NCBI RefSeq assembly: GCF_024764835.1
Contig: NZ_JALIGE010000076.1
Location: 1,193,291 to 1,257,290, forward strand
Source: Scandinavium hiltneri
GTDB taxonomy: Bacteria > Pseudomonadota > Gammaproteobacteria > Enterobacterales > Enterobacteriaceae
Length of the DNA stretch: 64,000 bases
Reading direction: 5' to 3'
Both the position numbers and the translations under genes were made by a program. Shown here piece after piece: positions 33,175-41,947 of this stretch (within the stretch, counting starts at the first letter, position 1; every line of letters begins with the position of its first letter). The notes below the pieces were generated by a model. The model was not told the DNA's origin and did not search any database. It saw only the letters and a list, made by a program, of their open reading frames with translations.

Positions 33175-34092
33175 TTGGCCCGTCTCGGCTATCAACAGCG
33201 GCGCCGCCGTATCGCGTGGATACTGGTGGCGCCCGCACTGATTCTCCTTGCGCTGGCGGCGGGTTGGCCGCTGGCACGCACCTTCTTTTTCAGCTTTACC
33301 AACGCCATGCTCGACAACCCGAGCGACTATCAGATGGTCGGGCTGGCAAACTATTACCTCAATCATGATGGGCAAACCAGCGGTGTGCTGGTGGACCCGC
33401 TGTGGTGGCAGGCGGTCGGCAACACGCTGTGGTTTACGCTGGTTTCCGTCAGTCTTGAACTGCTGCTTGGGATGCTGCTGGCGCTGCTGATGAACGAGAA
33501 GTTTCGCGGTCAGGGATTGGTGCGCACTGCCATTCTGGTACCGTGGGCGATCCCGACTATCGTCAGTGCCAAAATGTGGGGCTGGATGTTCCACGATCAG
33601 TACGGCGTGGTGAACGATCTTCTGGCGAAAATCTTTGGCTATCAGGCGCATCTGGCGTGGATCGCCGAGCCGTCGCTGTCGATGTGGGCGGTGGTGATTG
33701 CCGATGTCTGGAAAACCACGCCGTTTATGGCGCTGATGCTGCTGGCTGCGCTACAGCTGATCCCTGGCGATCTGTATGAGGCCGCTCGCGTCGACGGGGC
33801 CAGCGCCTGGCAACGCTTTAAGCGCATTACGCTGCCGCTGATCCTGCCGGCAATGATCGTGGCGCTTATCTTCCGGGTAATGGATGCGATGCGCATTTTC
33901 GATCTGATTTTCGTGCTGACCTCCAACAGCGAAGCCACGATGTCGATTTCCGGTTACGCCCGCGAGCAAATCATCTCTTATCAGGATATGGGTGTCGGAT
34001 CTGCGGCGTCGGTACTGGTGTTTATGATGGTGGCGGGCATTGCCGCCTGCTTTATCCGCGTCTCGAAGCTTAACGAGAAGGAGAAGCGGTGA
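33175..34092 (+). CDS. Alpha-glucoside ABC transporter permease (MalF-type)
   Basis: A 305-residue permease with six predicted helices and the MalF-family EAA loop (YEAARVDGASAWQRFKRITLPLILPAM near 201-226). It starts directly after the TAA of the binding-protein gene with TTG at 33175 (ARLGYQQRRRRIAWILVAPAL); no ATG lies before the first helix, so TTG is the only reasonable start. GGAAGG lies about 10 bases upstream. Its TGA overlaps the ATG of the second permease (TGATG). Confidence 0.88.
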   Translation: MARLGYQQRRRRIAWILVAPALILLALAAGWPLARTFFFSFTNAMLDNPSDYQMVGLANYYLNHDGQTSGVLVDPLWWQAVGNTLWFTLVSVSLELLLGMLLALLMNEKFRGQGLVRTAILVPWAIPTIVSAKMWGWMFHDQYGVVNDLLAKIFGYQAHLAWIAEPSLSMWAVVIADVWKTTPFMALMLLAALQLIPGDLYEAARVDGASAWQRFKRITLPLILPAMIVALIFRVMDAMRIFDLIFVLTSNSEATMSISGYAREQIISYQDMGVGSAASVLVFMMVAGIAACFIRVSKLNEKEKR

Positions 34093-34937
34093 TGAAAACC
34101 ACCCGTCGTCAGCGCAGATTCGGCCACCAGCTGGTGATTTATTGTGGTGCGACCGTCGCCGTACTGTTCTGCGTTTTCCCGTTTTATTACGCCATTCTGA
34201 CCTCGCTACGCACCGGGCAGGAACTGTTTCTGCCCGCCTATTTGCCGAACGGCTTTCACTGGCACAACTACGTGGTGGCGCTGGTGGATAACGGCATCGC
34301 CCGCAGCCTGCTGAACTCGGTGCTGGTGGCGACGATTACCGTCGGCATCTGTCTGCTGGTGTCGATTACCGCGTCGTTCGCCCTCGCGCGGGTACCGTTT
34401 CGCGGACGTAAATTCCTGCTGTTTACCATTCTTTGCGTGTCGATGTTCCCGCAAGTGGCAGTACTGACCGGGATGTTCGAGCTAGTGCGCTTTCTGGGGC
34501 TGTACGACTCCCTCGGCGCACTGGTGCTGTCGTACACCACCTTTTCGCTACCGTTCACCGTCTGGGTGCTGACCACTTTTATGAAGTCGATTCCGGTGGA
34601 GCTGGAAGAGGCGGCGATTGTCGACGGGGCGAAAACCTGGACCATTATTCGCCGGGTATTTGCCCCGATTCTGGCGCCTGCGCTGGTGACTACCGGGCTG
34701 CTGGCGTTTATTGGCGCGTGGAACGAATTCATGTTTGCACTGACGTTCATTATTTCCGGCGACAAGCGCACCGTGCCGGTGGCTATCAGCATGTTCAGCG
34801 GTGCATCGACCTTTGAACTGCCGTGGGGCAGCATTATGGCGGCCTCGGTGGTGGTGACGCTGCCGATTATTGTGCTGGTGCTCATCTTCCAGAAACGCAT
34901 TGTCAGCGGGCTGACCAGCGGAGCGATTAAGGGATAA
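34092..34937 (+). CDS. Alpha-glucoside ABC transporter permease (MalG-type)
   Basis: A 281-residue permease with six predicted helices and the MalG-type EAA loop (LEEAAIVDGAKTWTIIRRVFAPILAPAL near 176-204). The N-terminal KTTRRQRRFGHQLVIYCGATVAVLFCVFPFYYAI is typical. It pairs with the upstream MalF-type permease to form the heterodimeric channel. The ATG at 34092 overlaps the upstream stop; a GTG three bases earlier is in frame but less likely. The ATPase gene follows after two bases. Confidence 0.88.
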   Translation: MKTTRRQRRFGHQLVIYCGATVAVLFCVFPFYYAILTSLRTGQELFLPAYLPNGFHWHNYVVALVDNGIARSLLNSVLVATITVGICLLVSITASFALARVPFRGRKFLLFTILCVSMFPQVAVLTGMFELVRFLGLYDSLGALVLSYTTFSLPFTVWVLTTFMKSIPVELEEAAIVDGAKTWTIIRRVFAPILAPALVTTGLLAFIGAWNEFMFALTFIISGDKRTVPVAISMFSGASTFELPWGSIMAASVVVTLPIIVLVLIFQKRIVSGLTSGAIKG

Positions 34938-34939
34938 CT

Positions 34940-36034
34940 ATGGGGCAACTGGTACTCGATAAAATATCTAAACGCTACGGCACCTCATCAGAGGTGATTA
35001 AGCCCCTGGATTTGACCGTTAACGACGGCGAGTTTGTGGTGGTCGTCGGGCCGTCGGGCTGCGGCAAATCCACGTTGTTAAGGATGGTCGCCGGGCTGGA
35101 GGAAATCAGCGACGGCGAAATGCGCATCGACGGCGTGTGCGTCAACGACGATTCACCGTCTGAGCGGGGCATCGGGATGGTGTTCCAGTCCTACGCGCTG
35201 TATCCGCATATGACGGTGTACCAGAATATGGCCTTCGCGCTGGAAATGGCGAAGCTGCCGCCGACGGAAATCGACAAAAAGGTGCAGGCCAGCGCGCGCA
35301 TTTTGCAGCTTGAGCATCTGCTCGACCGACGGCCGAAAGATCTCTCTGGCGGTCAGCGCCAGCGCGTGGCGATTGGCCGGGCGATTGTGCGTGAGCCGAG
35401 CCTGTTTTTGTTCGATGAACCGCTCTCCAACCTCGACGCCTCGCTGCGCGTGCAGATGCGCATGGAAATTGCCGCGCTGCATAAACGCATCAACGCCACG
35501 ATTTTGTACGTCACCCATGACCAGGTGGAAGCAATGACGCTGGCCGACCGCATCGTGGTGCTTAATCAGGGGCAGATTGAGCAGGTCGGTTCCCCGCTGG
35601 AGCTGTACGATCATCCCGCCAACCTGTTCGTCGCACAGTTTATTGGGTCGCCTAAAATGAATCTGGTTGCAGGCACGATCGCAGAAACGGGCGAGCAGGA
35701 GACGGTTGTGGATCTCGAAAACCGACAACGCATTGTGCTGCCGGTGAATACGCTTGGTGGGAAAGTCGGCGACAGCGTATGGCTGGGGGTCCGCCCAGAG
35801 CACGTCCAGCTTATTGATTTAGCCGTGGCCGATGTGGAAGGCGAAGTGCTGTTTGTCGAGCAGATGGGCAACGAAACGTTGCTGTACGTTAATAGCGGCT
35901 ATGGCAGCGAGCCGTTGGTTATCCGCCTGACGTCGCGGCTGGAGATCACGCCCGATCAGCGGGTTGGGCTGCGTTTGCCGACGGAGAGTTGCTATTTGTT
36001 TGAGGCGGGTGGGCGGGCTTTCACGCGAATTTAA
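34940..36034 (+). CDS. Carbohydrate ABC transporter ATPase (MalK/UgpC type)
   Basis: A 364-residue ATPase. Walker A GPSGCGKST at 37-45, signature LSGGQ at 135-139, Walker B LFLFDE at 155-160 and the switch His in YVTHD are all intact. The C-terminal ~120 residues (WLGVRPEHVQ onward) are the MalK-like regulatory TOBE domain. It powers import through the two permeases. The gene is two bases after the MalG-type permease and 12 bases before the first glucosidase. Confidence 0.9.
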   Translation: MGQLVLDKISKRYGTSSEVIKPLDLTVNDGEFVVVVGPSGCGKSTLLRMVAGLEEISDGEMRIDGVCVNDDSPSERGIGMVFQSYALYPHMTVYQNMAFALEMAKLPPTEIDKKVQASARILQLEHLLDRRPKDLSGGQRQRVAIGRAIVREPSLFLFDEPLSNLDASLRVQMRMEIAALHKRINATILYVTHDQVEAMTLADRIVVLNQGQIEQVGSPLELYDHPANLFVAQFIGSPKMNLVAGTIAETGEQETVVDLENRQRIVLPVNTLGGKVGDSVWLGVRPEHVQLIDLAVADVEGEVLFVEQMGNETLLYVNSGYGSEPLVIRLTSRLEITPDQRVGLRLPTESCYLFEAGGRAFTRI

Positions 36035-36046
36035 AAGGAGATCCCA

Positions 36047-37687
36047 GTGGAAAAAAAAGCATGGCACAACGCGGTGGTGTACCAAATCTACCCGCGCAGC
36101 TTTATGGACAGCAACGGAGACGGCATCGGCGACATTCCCGGCATCATCAGCAAACTCGATTACCTCCACCAGCTCGGCATCAACCTGATTTGGCTCTCGC
36201 CGGTCTACCGCTCGCCGATGGACGACAACGGCTACGACATCTCCGACTACGAAGATATTGCTGCCGAATTTGGCACCCTGGCGCAAATGGACACCCTGAT
36301 TGCACAAGCCAAACAGCGCGACATTCACATCCTGATGGATTTAGTCGTCAACCACACCTCCGACGAACATCCGTGGTTTCTTGAAGCGCTGAAATCGAAG
36401 GATAACCCGTACCGTGATTTCTATATCTGGCGCCAACCAGCGGCAGACGGCGGGCCACCGAATAATTTCCGCTCCTATTTTGGCGGCAGCGGCTGGGCCT
36501 TTGACGAAGCCAGTGGCGAATATTTCCTGCATCAATTTTCTAAACGCCAGCCGGACCTCAACTGGGAAAACCCGCGCGTGCACGAAGAGGTCCACGCCAT
36601 GATGAACCGCTGGCTGGCGAAAGGCATCGGCGGTTTTCGCATGGACGTTATCGACCTCATCGGCAAAGAAGTCGATGCACAAATCATGGCCAACGGCAAA
36701 AATCTGCATGCGCTGATCCGCCAGATGAACCGCGCCACCTTCGGCAACGGCGATTACGTCACCGTGGGCGAAGCCTGGAGTGCTTCCCCCGAAGACGCCC
36801 TGCTGTACAGCGGTGCTAAACGTGAAGAACTGTCGATGGTGTTTCAATTCGACCACATCAAACAGTTCTGGGATGAACACGCCGGGAAATGGCGCAGCAA
36901 GCCGTTTGTGCTCGCCGACTTCAAAGTGGTTATCGACAAATGGCAAACCGCGCTGGCCGATGACGGCTGGAACTCGCTGTTCTGGAGCAACCACGATTTA
37001 CCCCGCGCGGTGTCGAAATTTGGCGATGAAGGCGAATTCCGCGAAGCCTCTGCCAAAATGCTTGCCACCGCCCTGCACTGTCTGAAAGGCACGCCGTATA
37101 TCTATCAGGGCGAAGAAATCGGTATGACCAATGTGCAGTTCAGCGACATCAACGATTACCGCGATATCGAAAGCCTGAATTTGTACCGCGAACGGCTGGC
37201 AGAAGGCGTCAGCCATGAAGAAATGATGCTGGGCATTCATGCCAATGGGCGCGACAACGCCCGCACGCCGATGCAGTGGGACGCCAGTCCCAACGCTGGT
37301 TTCACCACCGGCACGCCGTGGATTTCAGTCAACCCGAACTATCCGGAGATAAATGTCGCGGCAGCCCTTGAACAGCCGGATTCGATCCTCTGGCATTACC
37401 AGAATCTGATTGCCCTGCGCAAGCAGTATCCGGTGCTGGTTTACGGCGATTACCAGCCGGTGATGGCTGACCACCCGCAGGTGTTTGCGTGGCTGCGCAC
37501 GCTCGACGACGAGCGGCTGCTGGTTATCAACAATTTCTCCGCCGAGCATCTCACCCTGGAGATCCCCGAGGAGATGCAGGCCTTGCACGGCGAGTGTCTT
37601 GCCAGCAACTACGCGCCGCGTGATCAGCTGGCGGTGAGTCTTGAGCTGCAACCTTATGAATCTTTTGCGTTACTAATCGGGAGGTAA
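36047..37687 (+). CDS. GH13 alpha-glucosidase, predicted alpha-1,6-type
   Basis: A 546-residue cytoplasmic GH13 enzyme (oligo-1,6-glucosidase/palatinase group) with Ca-binding loop DSNGDGIGD near 21-29. Catalytic residues: nucleophile Asp200 in GGFRMDVIDL, acid/base Glu242 in TVGEAWS and Asp317 in WSNHDLPRA. The residue after the nucleophile is Val201; in this family Val goes with alpha-1,6 bonds (isomaltase, palatinase), Ala with alpha-1,4. The RLDRD motif of sucrose isomerases is absent, so hydrolysis is expected. It starts with GTG at 36047 after AAGGAG. It is related to the next gene (roughly half identical by eye), and the two probably arose by duplication. Confidence 0.88.
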   Translation: MEKKAWHNAVVYQIYPRSFMDSNGDGIGDIPGIISKLDYLHQLGINLIWLSPVYRSPMDDNGYDISDYEDIAAEFGTLAQMDTLIAQAKQRDIHILMDLVVNHTSDEHPWFLEALKSKDNPYRDFYIWRQPAADGGPPNNFRSYFGGSGWAFDEASGEYFLHQFSKRQPDLNWENPRVHEEVHAMMNRWLAKGIGGFRMDVIDLIGKEVDAQIMANGKNLHALIRQMNRATFGNGDYVTVGEAWSASPEDALLYSGAKREELSMVFQFDHIKQFWDEHAGKWRSKPFVLADFKVVIDKWQTALADDGWNSLFWSNHDLPRAVSKFGDEGEFREASAKMLATALHCLKGTPYIYQGEEIGMTNVQFSDINDYRDIESLNLYRERLAEGVSHEEMMLGIHANGRDNARTPMQWDASPNAGFTTGTPWISVNPNYPEINVAAALEQPDSILWHYQNLIALRKQYPVLVYGDYQPVMADHPQVFAWLRTLDDERLLVINNFSAEHLTLEIPEEMQALHGECLASNYAPRDQLAVSLELQPYESFALLIGR

Positions 37688-37690
37688 ACG

Positions 37691-39337
37691 ATGGCGAACT
37701 GGTGGAAAGAGGCGGTGGCCTACCAGATTTATCCACGCAGCTTTAAGGACAGCAACGGGGACGGCATCGGCGACCTGAATGGCATCACCGAGAAACTCGA
37801 TTACCTGAAAGACCTTGGCATCGATCTGATTTGGATCTGCCCGATGTACACTTCACCGAATGACGATAACGGCTATGACATCAGCAATTATCAGGAGATC
37901 ATGGCCGAATTTGGCACGATGGCCGATTTCGACCATCTGCTCGAACAGGTTCATCTGCGCGGCATGCGCCTGATTATCGACCTTGTGGTCAACCACACTT
38001 CCGACGAACATCCGTGGTTCCTTGAATCCCGCTCATCTCGCCATAACCCCAAACGCGACTGGTACACCTGGCGCGACGGCAAAGACGGAGCAGAGCCCAA
38101 TAACTGGGAAGGAATTTTTAAAGGTTCGGCCTGGGAATATGACGCGAAAACGGAGCAGTATTATCTGCACCTGTTTACCCGTCGCCAGCCAGATTTGAAC
38201 TGGGAAAATCACGACGTGCGCCGGGCGGTGTACGACATGATGCACTGGTGGCTGGAGAAAGGGATCGACGGTTTTCGTATCGACGCGATTTGCCATATGA
38301 AAAAAGAACCGACACTTGCCGATGTGCCGAACCCGGACAAATTGCGCTATGTGCCGTCGATGAAAAGCCATCTGAACTACGACGGGCTGCTCGACTACGT
38401 CGACGACATGAGCCAAAAGGTGTTTCAGCATTATGACATTGTGACCGTCGGCGAAGTGAATGGCCTGGACTCTGCACACGCTGAGGAGTGGGTCGGAGAG
38501 CATCGCAATCGTCTGAACATGGTTTTCCAGTTCGAACACGTTCGTCTGTGGGAACCGGAAGCCGGTTTGCGCCCAGAGCCTTCGGTACTGAAAACGATAT
38601 TCACCGGCTGGCAGGCGGCGCTGGAAGGCAAAGGCTGGAACGCGCTGTACGTCGAAAACCACGATTTAACGCGCATCACTTCGCGCTGGGGTGACACCCA
38701 ACATTACTGGCGGGAAAGCGCCACCTGCATTGCCGCACTCTACTTTCTGATGCAGGGCACGCCGTTTATCTATCAGGGCCAGGAAATCGGCATGACTAAC
38801 ACCCGCTTCAACGGGCTGGCTGATTTTGACGATGTCTCGGCGAAAAACATGTGGTGCGAAATGGAGGCGCTCGGTAAAAGCGAGGAGGAAATTATTGCGT
38901 TCCTTACCCATACCGGGCGCGATAATTCCCGTACGCCGATGCAGTGGAGCCACTCCCCCAACGCCGGTTTCAGCGAGACGAAGCCATGGTTTCACGTTAA
39001 TGCCAACTACGAAATCATCAACGTCGCCAGCCAGCGCCAGGACCCGGATTCAGTACTCAACTTTTATCGCGCGTTAATCAGCCTGCGTAAGAAAGAACGC
39101 GCGCTTATCTACGGGCGTTATCAGCTGGAGCTGGCGGATCACCCACAGATTTACGCTTATCGCCGCGAATTGGGCGATGAAACGTTTCTGGTGCTGTGTA
39201 ATCTGTCGTCGAAATCGGCCCGCTGGCCTGAAACAGAATTACAGCTTGAAGGCGCGACGCGCATGCTGGGGAATTATGCGGAGATTGATGAGCTTTACCG
39301 ACTTCATCGTTGGGAGACGCGTATTTATAAGCTGTAG
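37691..39337 (+). CDS. GH13 alpha-glucosidase, predicted alpha-1,4-type
   Basis: A 548-residue GH13 enzyme, paralogue of the upstream glucosidase. Ca-binding loop DSNGDGIGD at 20-28; nucleophile Asp198 in GFRIDAICHMKKE, acid/base Glu255 in TVGEVNGLD, and Asp325 in VENHDLTRIT. Ala199 after the nucleophile predicts alpha-1,4 preference (maltose-type or trehalulose/sucrose-like disaccharides), complementing the Val-containing neighbour. It follows three bases after the first glucosidase and ends the operon; a terminator follows at 39372. Confidence 0.88.
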   Translation: MANWWKEAVAYQIYPRSFKDSNGDGIGDLNGITEKLDYLKDLGIDLIWICPMYTSPNDDNGYDISNYQEIMAEFGTMADFDHLLEQVHLRGMRLIIDLVVNHTSDEHPWFLESRSSRHNPKRDWYTWRDGKDGAEPNNWEGIFKGSAWEYDAKTEQYYLHLFTRRQPDLNWENHDVRRAVYDMMHWWLEKGIDGFRIDAICHMKKEPTLADVPNPDKLRYVPSMKSHLNYDGLLDYVDDMSQKVFQHYDIVTVGEVNGLDSAHAEEWVGEHRNRLNMVFQFEHVRLWEPEAGLRPEPSVLKTIFTGWQAALEGKGWNALYVENHDLTRITSRWGDTQHYWRESATCIAALYFLMQGTPFIYQGQEIGMTNTRFNGLADFDDVSAKNMWCEMEALGKSEEEIIAFLTHTGRDNSRTPMQWSHSPNAGFSETKPWFHVNANYEIINVASQRQDPDSVLNFYRALISLRKKERALIYGRYQLELADHPQIYAYRRELGDETFLVLCNLSSKSARWPETELQLEGATRMLGNYAEIDELYRLHRWETRIYKL

Positions 39338-39374
39338 TTGAGCGGGCAAACTGTTGAGCAGGCAAACTATTGAG
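39338..39374 (+). repeat. 16-bp tandem repeat
   Basis: TTGAGCGGGCAAACTG (39338-39353) is followed directly by TTGAGCAGGCAAACTA (39354-39369) and a partial third copy TTGAG. It lies between the second glucosidase stop and the terminator. Confidence 0.8.
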
Positions 39375-39397
39375 GGGGGTTTTACCGCCCTCTTTCT
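39372..39397 (+). terminator. Terminator of alpha-glucoside operon
   Basis: GAGGGGGG pairs with CCGCCCTC (one mismatch) around TTTTA, followed by TTTCTTT. Confidence 0.75.
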
Positions 39398-39401
39398 TTA
39401 T

Positions 39402-39920
39402 TCAGATAACGTTGTGACGGTCGCCCGCGGGTGCTTGCAGCATATCATCCTGAGTAATTGTAATCGCACTCAGCAGTTCGCCTTCACGGGTCTTTTGAAT
39501 AAACTTCATTGACCAGCCATGTTCAAACAACGGGCCTGTGTGAACATCTGTTTTCAGTTTCTGAATGAGATTCTGTTTTTCTACGGCTTTAATTTTTGAC
39601 TTTTGACCGTCGTTGATGTGACGAATATCAGCCTGAGAAACGTCGAGCAACGTGAGTTCATAAATCGCCACCTTATCCCGCTCATTCATACTGGCGCTGT
39701 CCAGTCGGGTATTTTTATGAATTTGATGATTAACCGATGTTAGATTTAACTGTTTAATCTCTTCGCGAAGATGATTCAGCGCGGCCGCATACAGTTTATT
39801 TTCCTGCACGATGTATTTGCTCTCAGACTTATAATGCTGTGCAGAAAACCAGGCAATACCACCAGCAATAAATGCCATAGCGATAATGAGTACGGATTTT
39901 GAAGTTAATTTTTTCGTCAT
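39402..39920 (-). CDS. Hypothetical membrane-anchored protein
   Basis: A 172-residue protein with one N-terminal hydrophobic segment (residues 9-26, SVLIIAMAFIAGGIAWFS) and a periplasm-facing polar domain rich in Lys, Gln and Asn. A helical segment around 40-60 (KLYAAALNHLREEIKQLNL) could be a short coiled coil. There are no cysteines and no recognised domain. The local sequence is more AT-rich than the flanks, suggesting acquisition. No clear Shine-Dalgarno precedes the ATG at 39920. It is divergent from the IprA-like regulator gene, so that protein may control it. Confidence 0.55.
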   Translation of the reverse strand: MTKKLTSKSVLIIAMAFIAGGIAWFSAQHYKSESKYIVQENKLYAAALNHLREEIKQLNLTSVNHQIHKNTRLDSASMNERDKVAIYELTLLDVSQADIRHINDGQKSKIKAVEKQNLIQKLKTDVHTGPLFEHGWSMKFIQKTREGELLSAITITQDDMLQAPAGDRHNVI

Positions 39921-40269
39921 GGTATTATGCTGCCCGGAATATTACAGACTCATGAGATACATCCACTGATATGCTCCGCAGTATGACGTTGTGAAAATCG
40001 ATGTCAACGCCGTCCTCGATTCATTTCTGAAATGATATCTCATATGAGACCTTTCTCCTTCGCGGCAATATCATTAGCAAGCAAAATGCGCCACGCTGCG
40101 CTATAGCAGACACTTGCGTAATGAATATCTACTATGACATATAGTTTCATTTTCCAATTTTACTTTTAGCTCAATTTCAGTAAGCTTAGACGGGTAGTAG
40201 TACTCTGTTATACTGTCCGACGAAACACGCAACTTGCGTAATTAAACAGTCAGAGTTATGGGAGAGAGG
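39921..40269. promoter_or_regulatory. AT-rich divergent control region with palindromes
   Basis: 350 bp without a gene between two divergent genes. It holds TCATTTC-T-GAAATGA (40021-40035), TCTCATATGAGA (40038-40049) and CTCATGAG (39949-39956), all perfect palindromes. It also has two copies of ACTTGCGTAAT (40112-40122 and 40232-40242) spaced 120 bp. These look like operator sites for the adjacent regulator; that is inference. Confidence 0.5.
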
Positions 40270-40893
40270 ATGAAAAAGGAAAATAACTTTAACCTCTATA
40301 GTACTGATGAATTTAACGCATTCATGGACTTTGTAAAATCGCATGGAGTGCAAATGCGATACAGTAAAGGCCAATCGTTAAATTTAGAGAAAGCAGAAGT
40401 CGGCTTTGTTCTTTCCGGACTGCTCGGGATTTATTATAAAGGCACTGGGAAATTTGTCGATCATGCCTTTTACGGTATGCCAGCAATGGAAGATGATAAA
40501 ATCATGTCAACGCAGTCATTTTATTGCCGTACCGAAAGCGATGTGATTATTGCGAAAATCCCTATTCATAAAATATTTGAAATCAGTCATCCCGATCAAG
40601 TGTATCGCGGTGTTGTTTTCTCGACGTTGATTTACTCCCTCATTGATAAGCTCGCCAATATCTATGACATCAGGCATGGCGGCAATGGCTACAAAGTGGT
40701 GAAAGAGTTAATCGAACTTTACCTCAATGAAATGCATGTCACCCAGGGTCTGGCTAACTACATATTAAAACGCACTAACTTATCGAACAGTTATGTCTTT
40801 AAGATCCTGGCCGCATTAAAGAAAAATGGATATATAGAAATAAAAAATGCGCGCCTGACGAAAATACTCAAACCATTACCTGATAAGATTTAA
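40270..40893 (+). CDS. IprA-like winged-helix regulator
   Basis: A 207-residue protein with a CRP/cupin-like N-terminal sensory domain (about 20-120) and a C-terminal winged helix (about 140-205: YLNEMHVTQGLANYILKRTNLSNSYVFKILAALKKNGYIEIKNARLTKILKPL). This fits the IprA/YaiV-type regulators of enterobacteria, which lack the cAMP-binding phosphate cassette. The ATG at 40270 is preceded by GGGAGAGAGG; an in-frame ATG at 40258 lies upstream of that site. It is divergent from a membrane protein and just upstream of a predicted outer-membrane protein. Confidence 0.65.
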   Translation: MKKENNFNLYSTDEFNAFMDFVKSHGVQMRYSKGQSLNLEKAEVGFVLSGLLGIYYKGTGKFVDHAFYGMPAMEDDKIMSTQSFYCRTESDVIIAKIPIHKIFEISHPDQVYRGVVFSTLIYSLIDKLANIYDIRHGGNGYKVVKELIELYLNEMHVTQGLANYILKRTNLSNSYVFKILAALKKNGYIEIKNARLTKILKPLPDKI

Positions 40894-40901
40894 TATTTCC
40901 A

Positions 40902-40918
40902 TCAACCTTATTGGTTGA
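40902..40918 (+). terminator. Weak terminator after regulator gene
   Basis: TCAACC pairs with GGTTGA around five bases, followed by AATTTCTTTTT. A second hairpin (CAGGGG/CCCCTG, 40947-40963) lies just before the next gene. Confidence 0.45.
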
Positions 40919-40990
40919 ATTTCTTTTTCGCATTCACCTAATTATTCAGGGGGGCTACCCCTGCCTATCTACACGCCAGGGTTTTTATTT

Positions 40991-41878
40991 ATGCTCAAGA
41001 AAAATGCGTTATTATATTTTTTCGCCAGTACGGTTTGTTTTTCAAGCCTGGGCCATGCCGCTGAGAAAGATGGTCCGTCGGCTGAAGAAATGGAAAAGAT
41101 TGCAAAAATGACGGCCAACCCAATTGGTGCCGCCTGGATGTTCTGGACGCAATATGACAACACCACATTCAGAGGTGACAAATTCAACGGCACGGTATCC
41201 CGAACCACTATTCAGCCCGTAATGTCCTTTCCATTAAAGTTTGGTCAACAAGACTGGAACGTCATCGTCAGGCCGGTGTTTCAGTTCTATAACACCCCTA
41301 ATTTGGGCGATGTTTCAATTCACGGGGATGGGGCGATGTTTGCCCACGGCAGGAGCAGCGGCATGGGCGATACCGGTCTGTTGACCCTGGTTGGCCCGAA
41401 TCGGGAAGATGGTTTTGTCTGGGGCGTCGGTGCGACGCAGCTCTTCGACACGGCGGAGAATGACTTCCAGGGCCAGGGCCGTTATCAGGTGGGTCCGGCA
41501 TTATTATTAGCAAAATTGGCTCCGCATCCTGGCGGCACTAACCTCGGATTATTGGCCCAGCACTGGTGGTCTGCGGATAATAAAACTAACAGGAAAGACA
41601 CCAACCATACCGATATTCAGTATTTCATTAACTATCGTTTGAGCGGTACCGAATTGATCGGGATGAGTCCCGATATCACCATTGACTGGAAGAAAAAACA
41701 GGGCGACCGTTTAACCCTTCCGATAGGTTTAGGTTATTCCAACGTCGTTAAATTAGGCAAACTTCCGGTACGTTTTGCCGCTGAGCTGCAATATTCCGTT
41801 ATATCGCCTGACGATATCGGTTCACGCTGGAACCTTAAATTTATGTTTATTCCGGTCTTGCCGAGCCCGTTCCTTTAA
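40991..41878 (+). CDS. Predicted outer-membrane beta-barrel protein
   Basis: A 295-residue protein with a signal peptide (MLKKNALLYFFASTVCFSSLGHA-AEK, cut about residue 24). The mature part is full of alternating strands with aromatic girdles (WNVIVRPVFQFYN, GFVWGVGATQLF, LGLLAQHWWSAD, IQYFINYRL, RFAAELQYSVI) and ends in Leu after PSPF. This resembles the small barrel family annotated as transporter or neuromedin U-like in Gram-negatives. Substrate unknown. The preceding regulator gene is on the same strand with a hairpin between them. Confidence 0.6.
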   Translation: MLKKNALLYFFASTVCFSSLGHAAEKDGPSAEEMEKIAKMTANPIGAAWMFWTQYDNTTFRGDKFNGTVSRTTIQPVMSFPLKFGQQDWNVIVRPVFQFYNTPNLGDVSIHGDGAMFAHGRSSGMGDTGLLTLVGPNREDGFVWGVGATQLFDTAENDFQGQGRYQVGPALLLAKLAPHPGGTNLGLLAQHWWSADNKTNRKDTNHTDIQYFINYRLSGTELIGMSPDITIDWKKKQGDRLTLPIGLGYSNVVKLGKLPVRFAAELQYSVISPDDIGSRWNLKFMFIPVLPSPFL

Positions 41879-41947
41879 GGGGGTTTAGTGGGGGCCTGTG
41901 AGTACGTTGCGCCCTCACCCTGAACTGCCCCCCAGGAGAGGGTGCGC

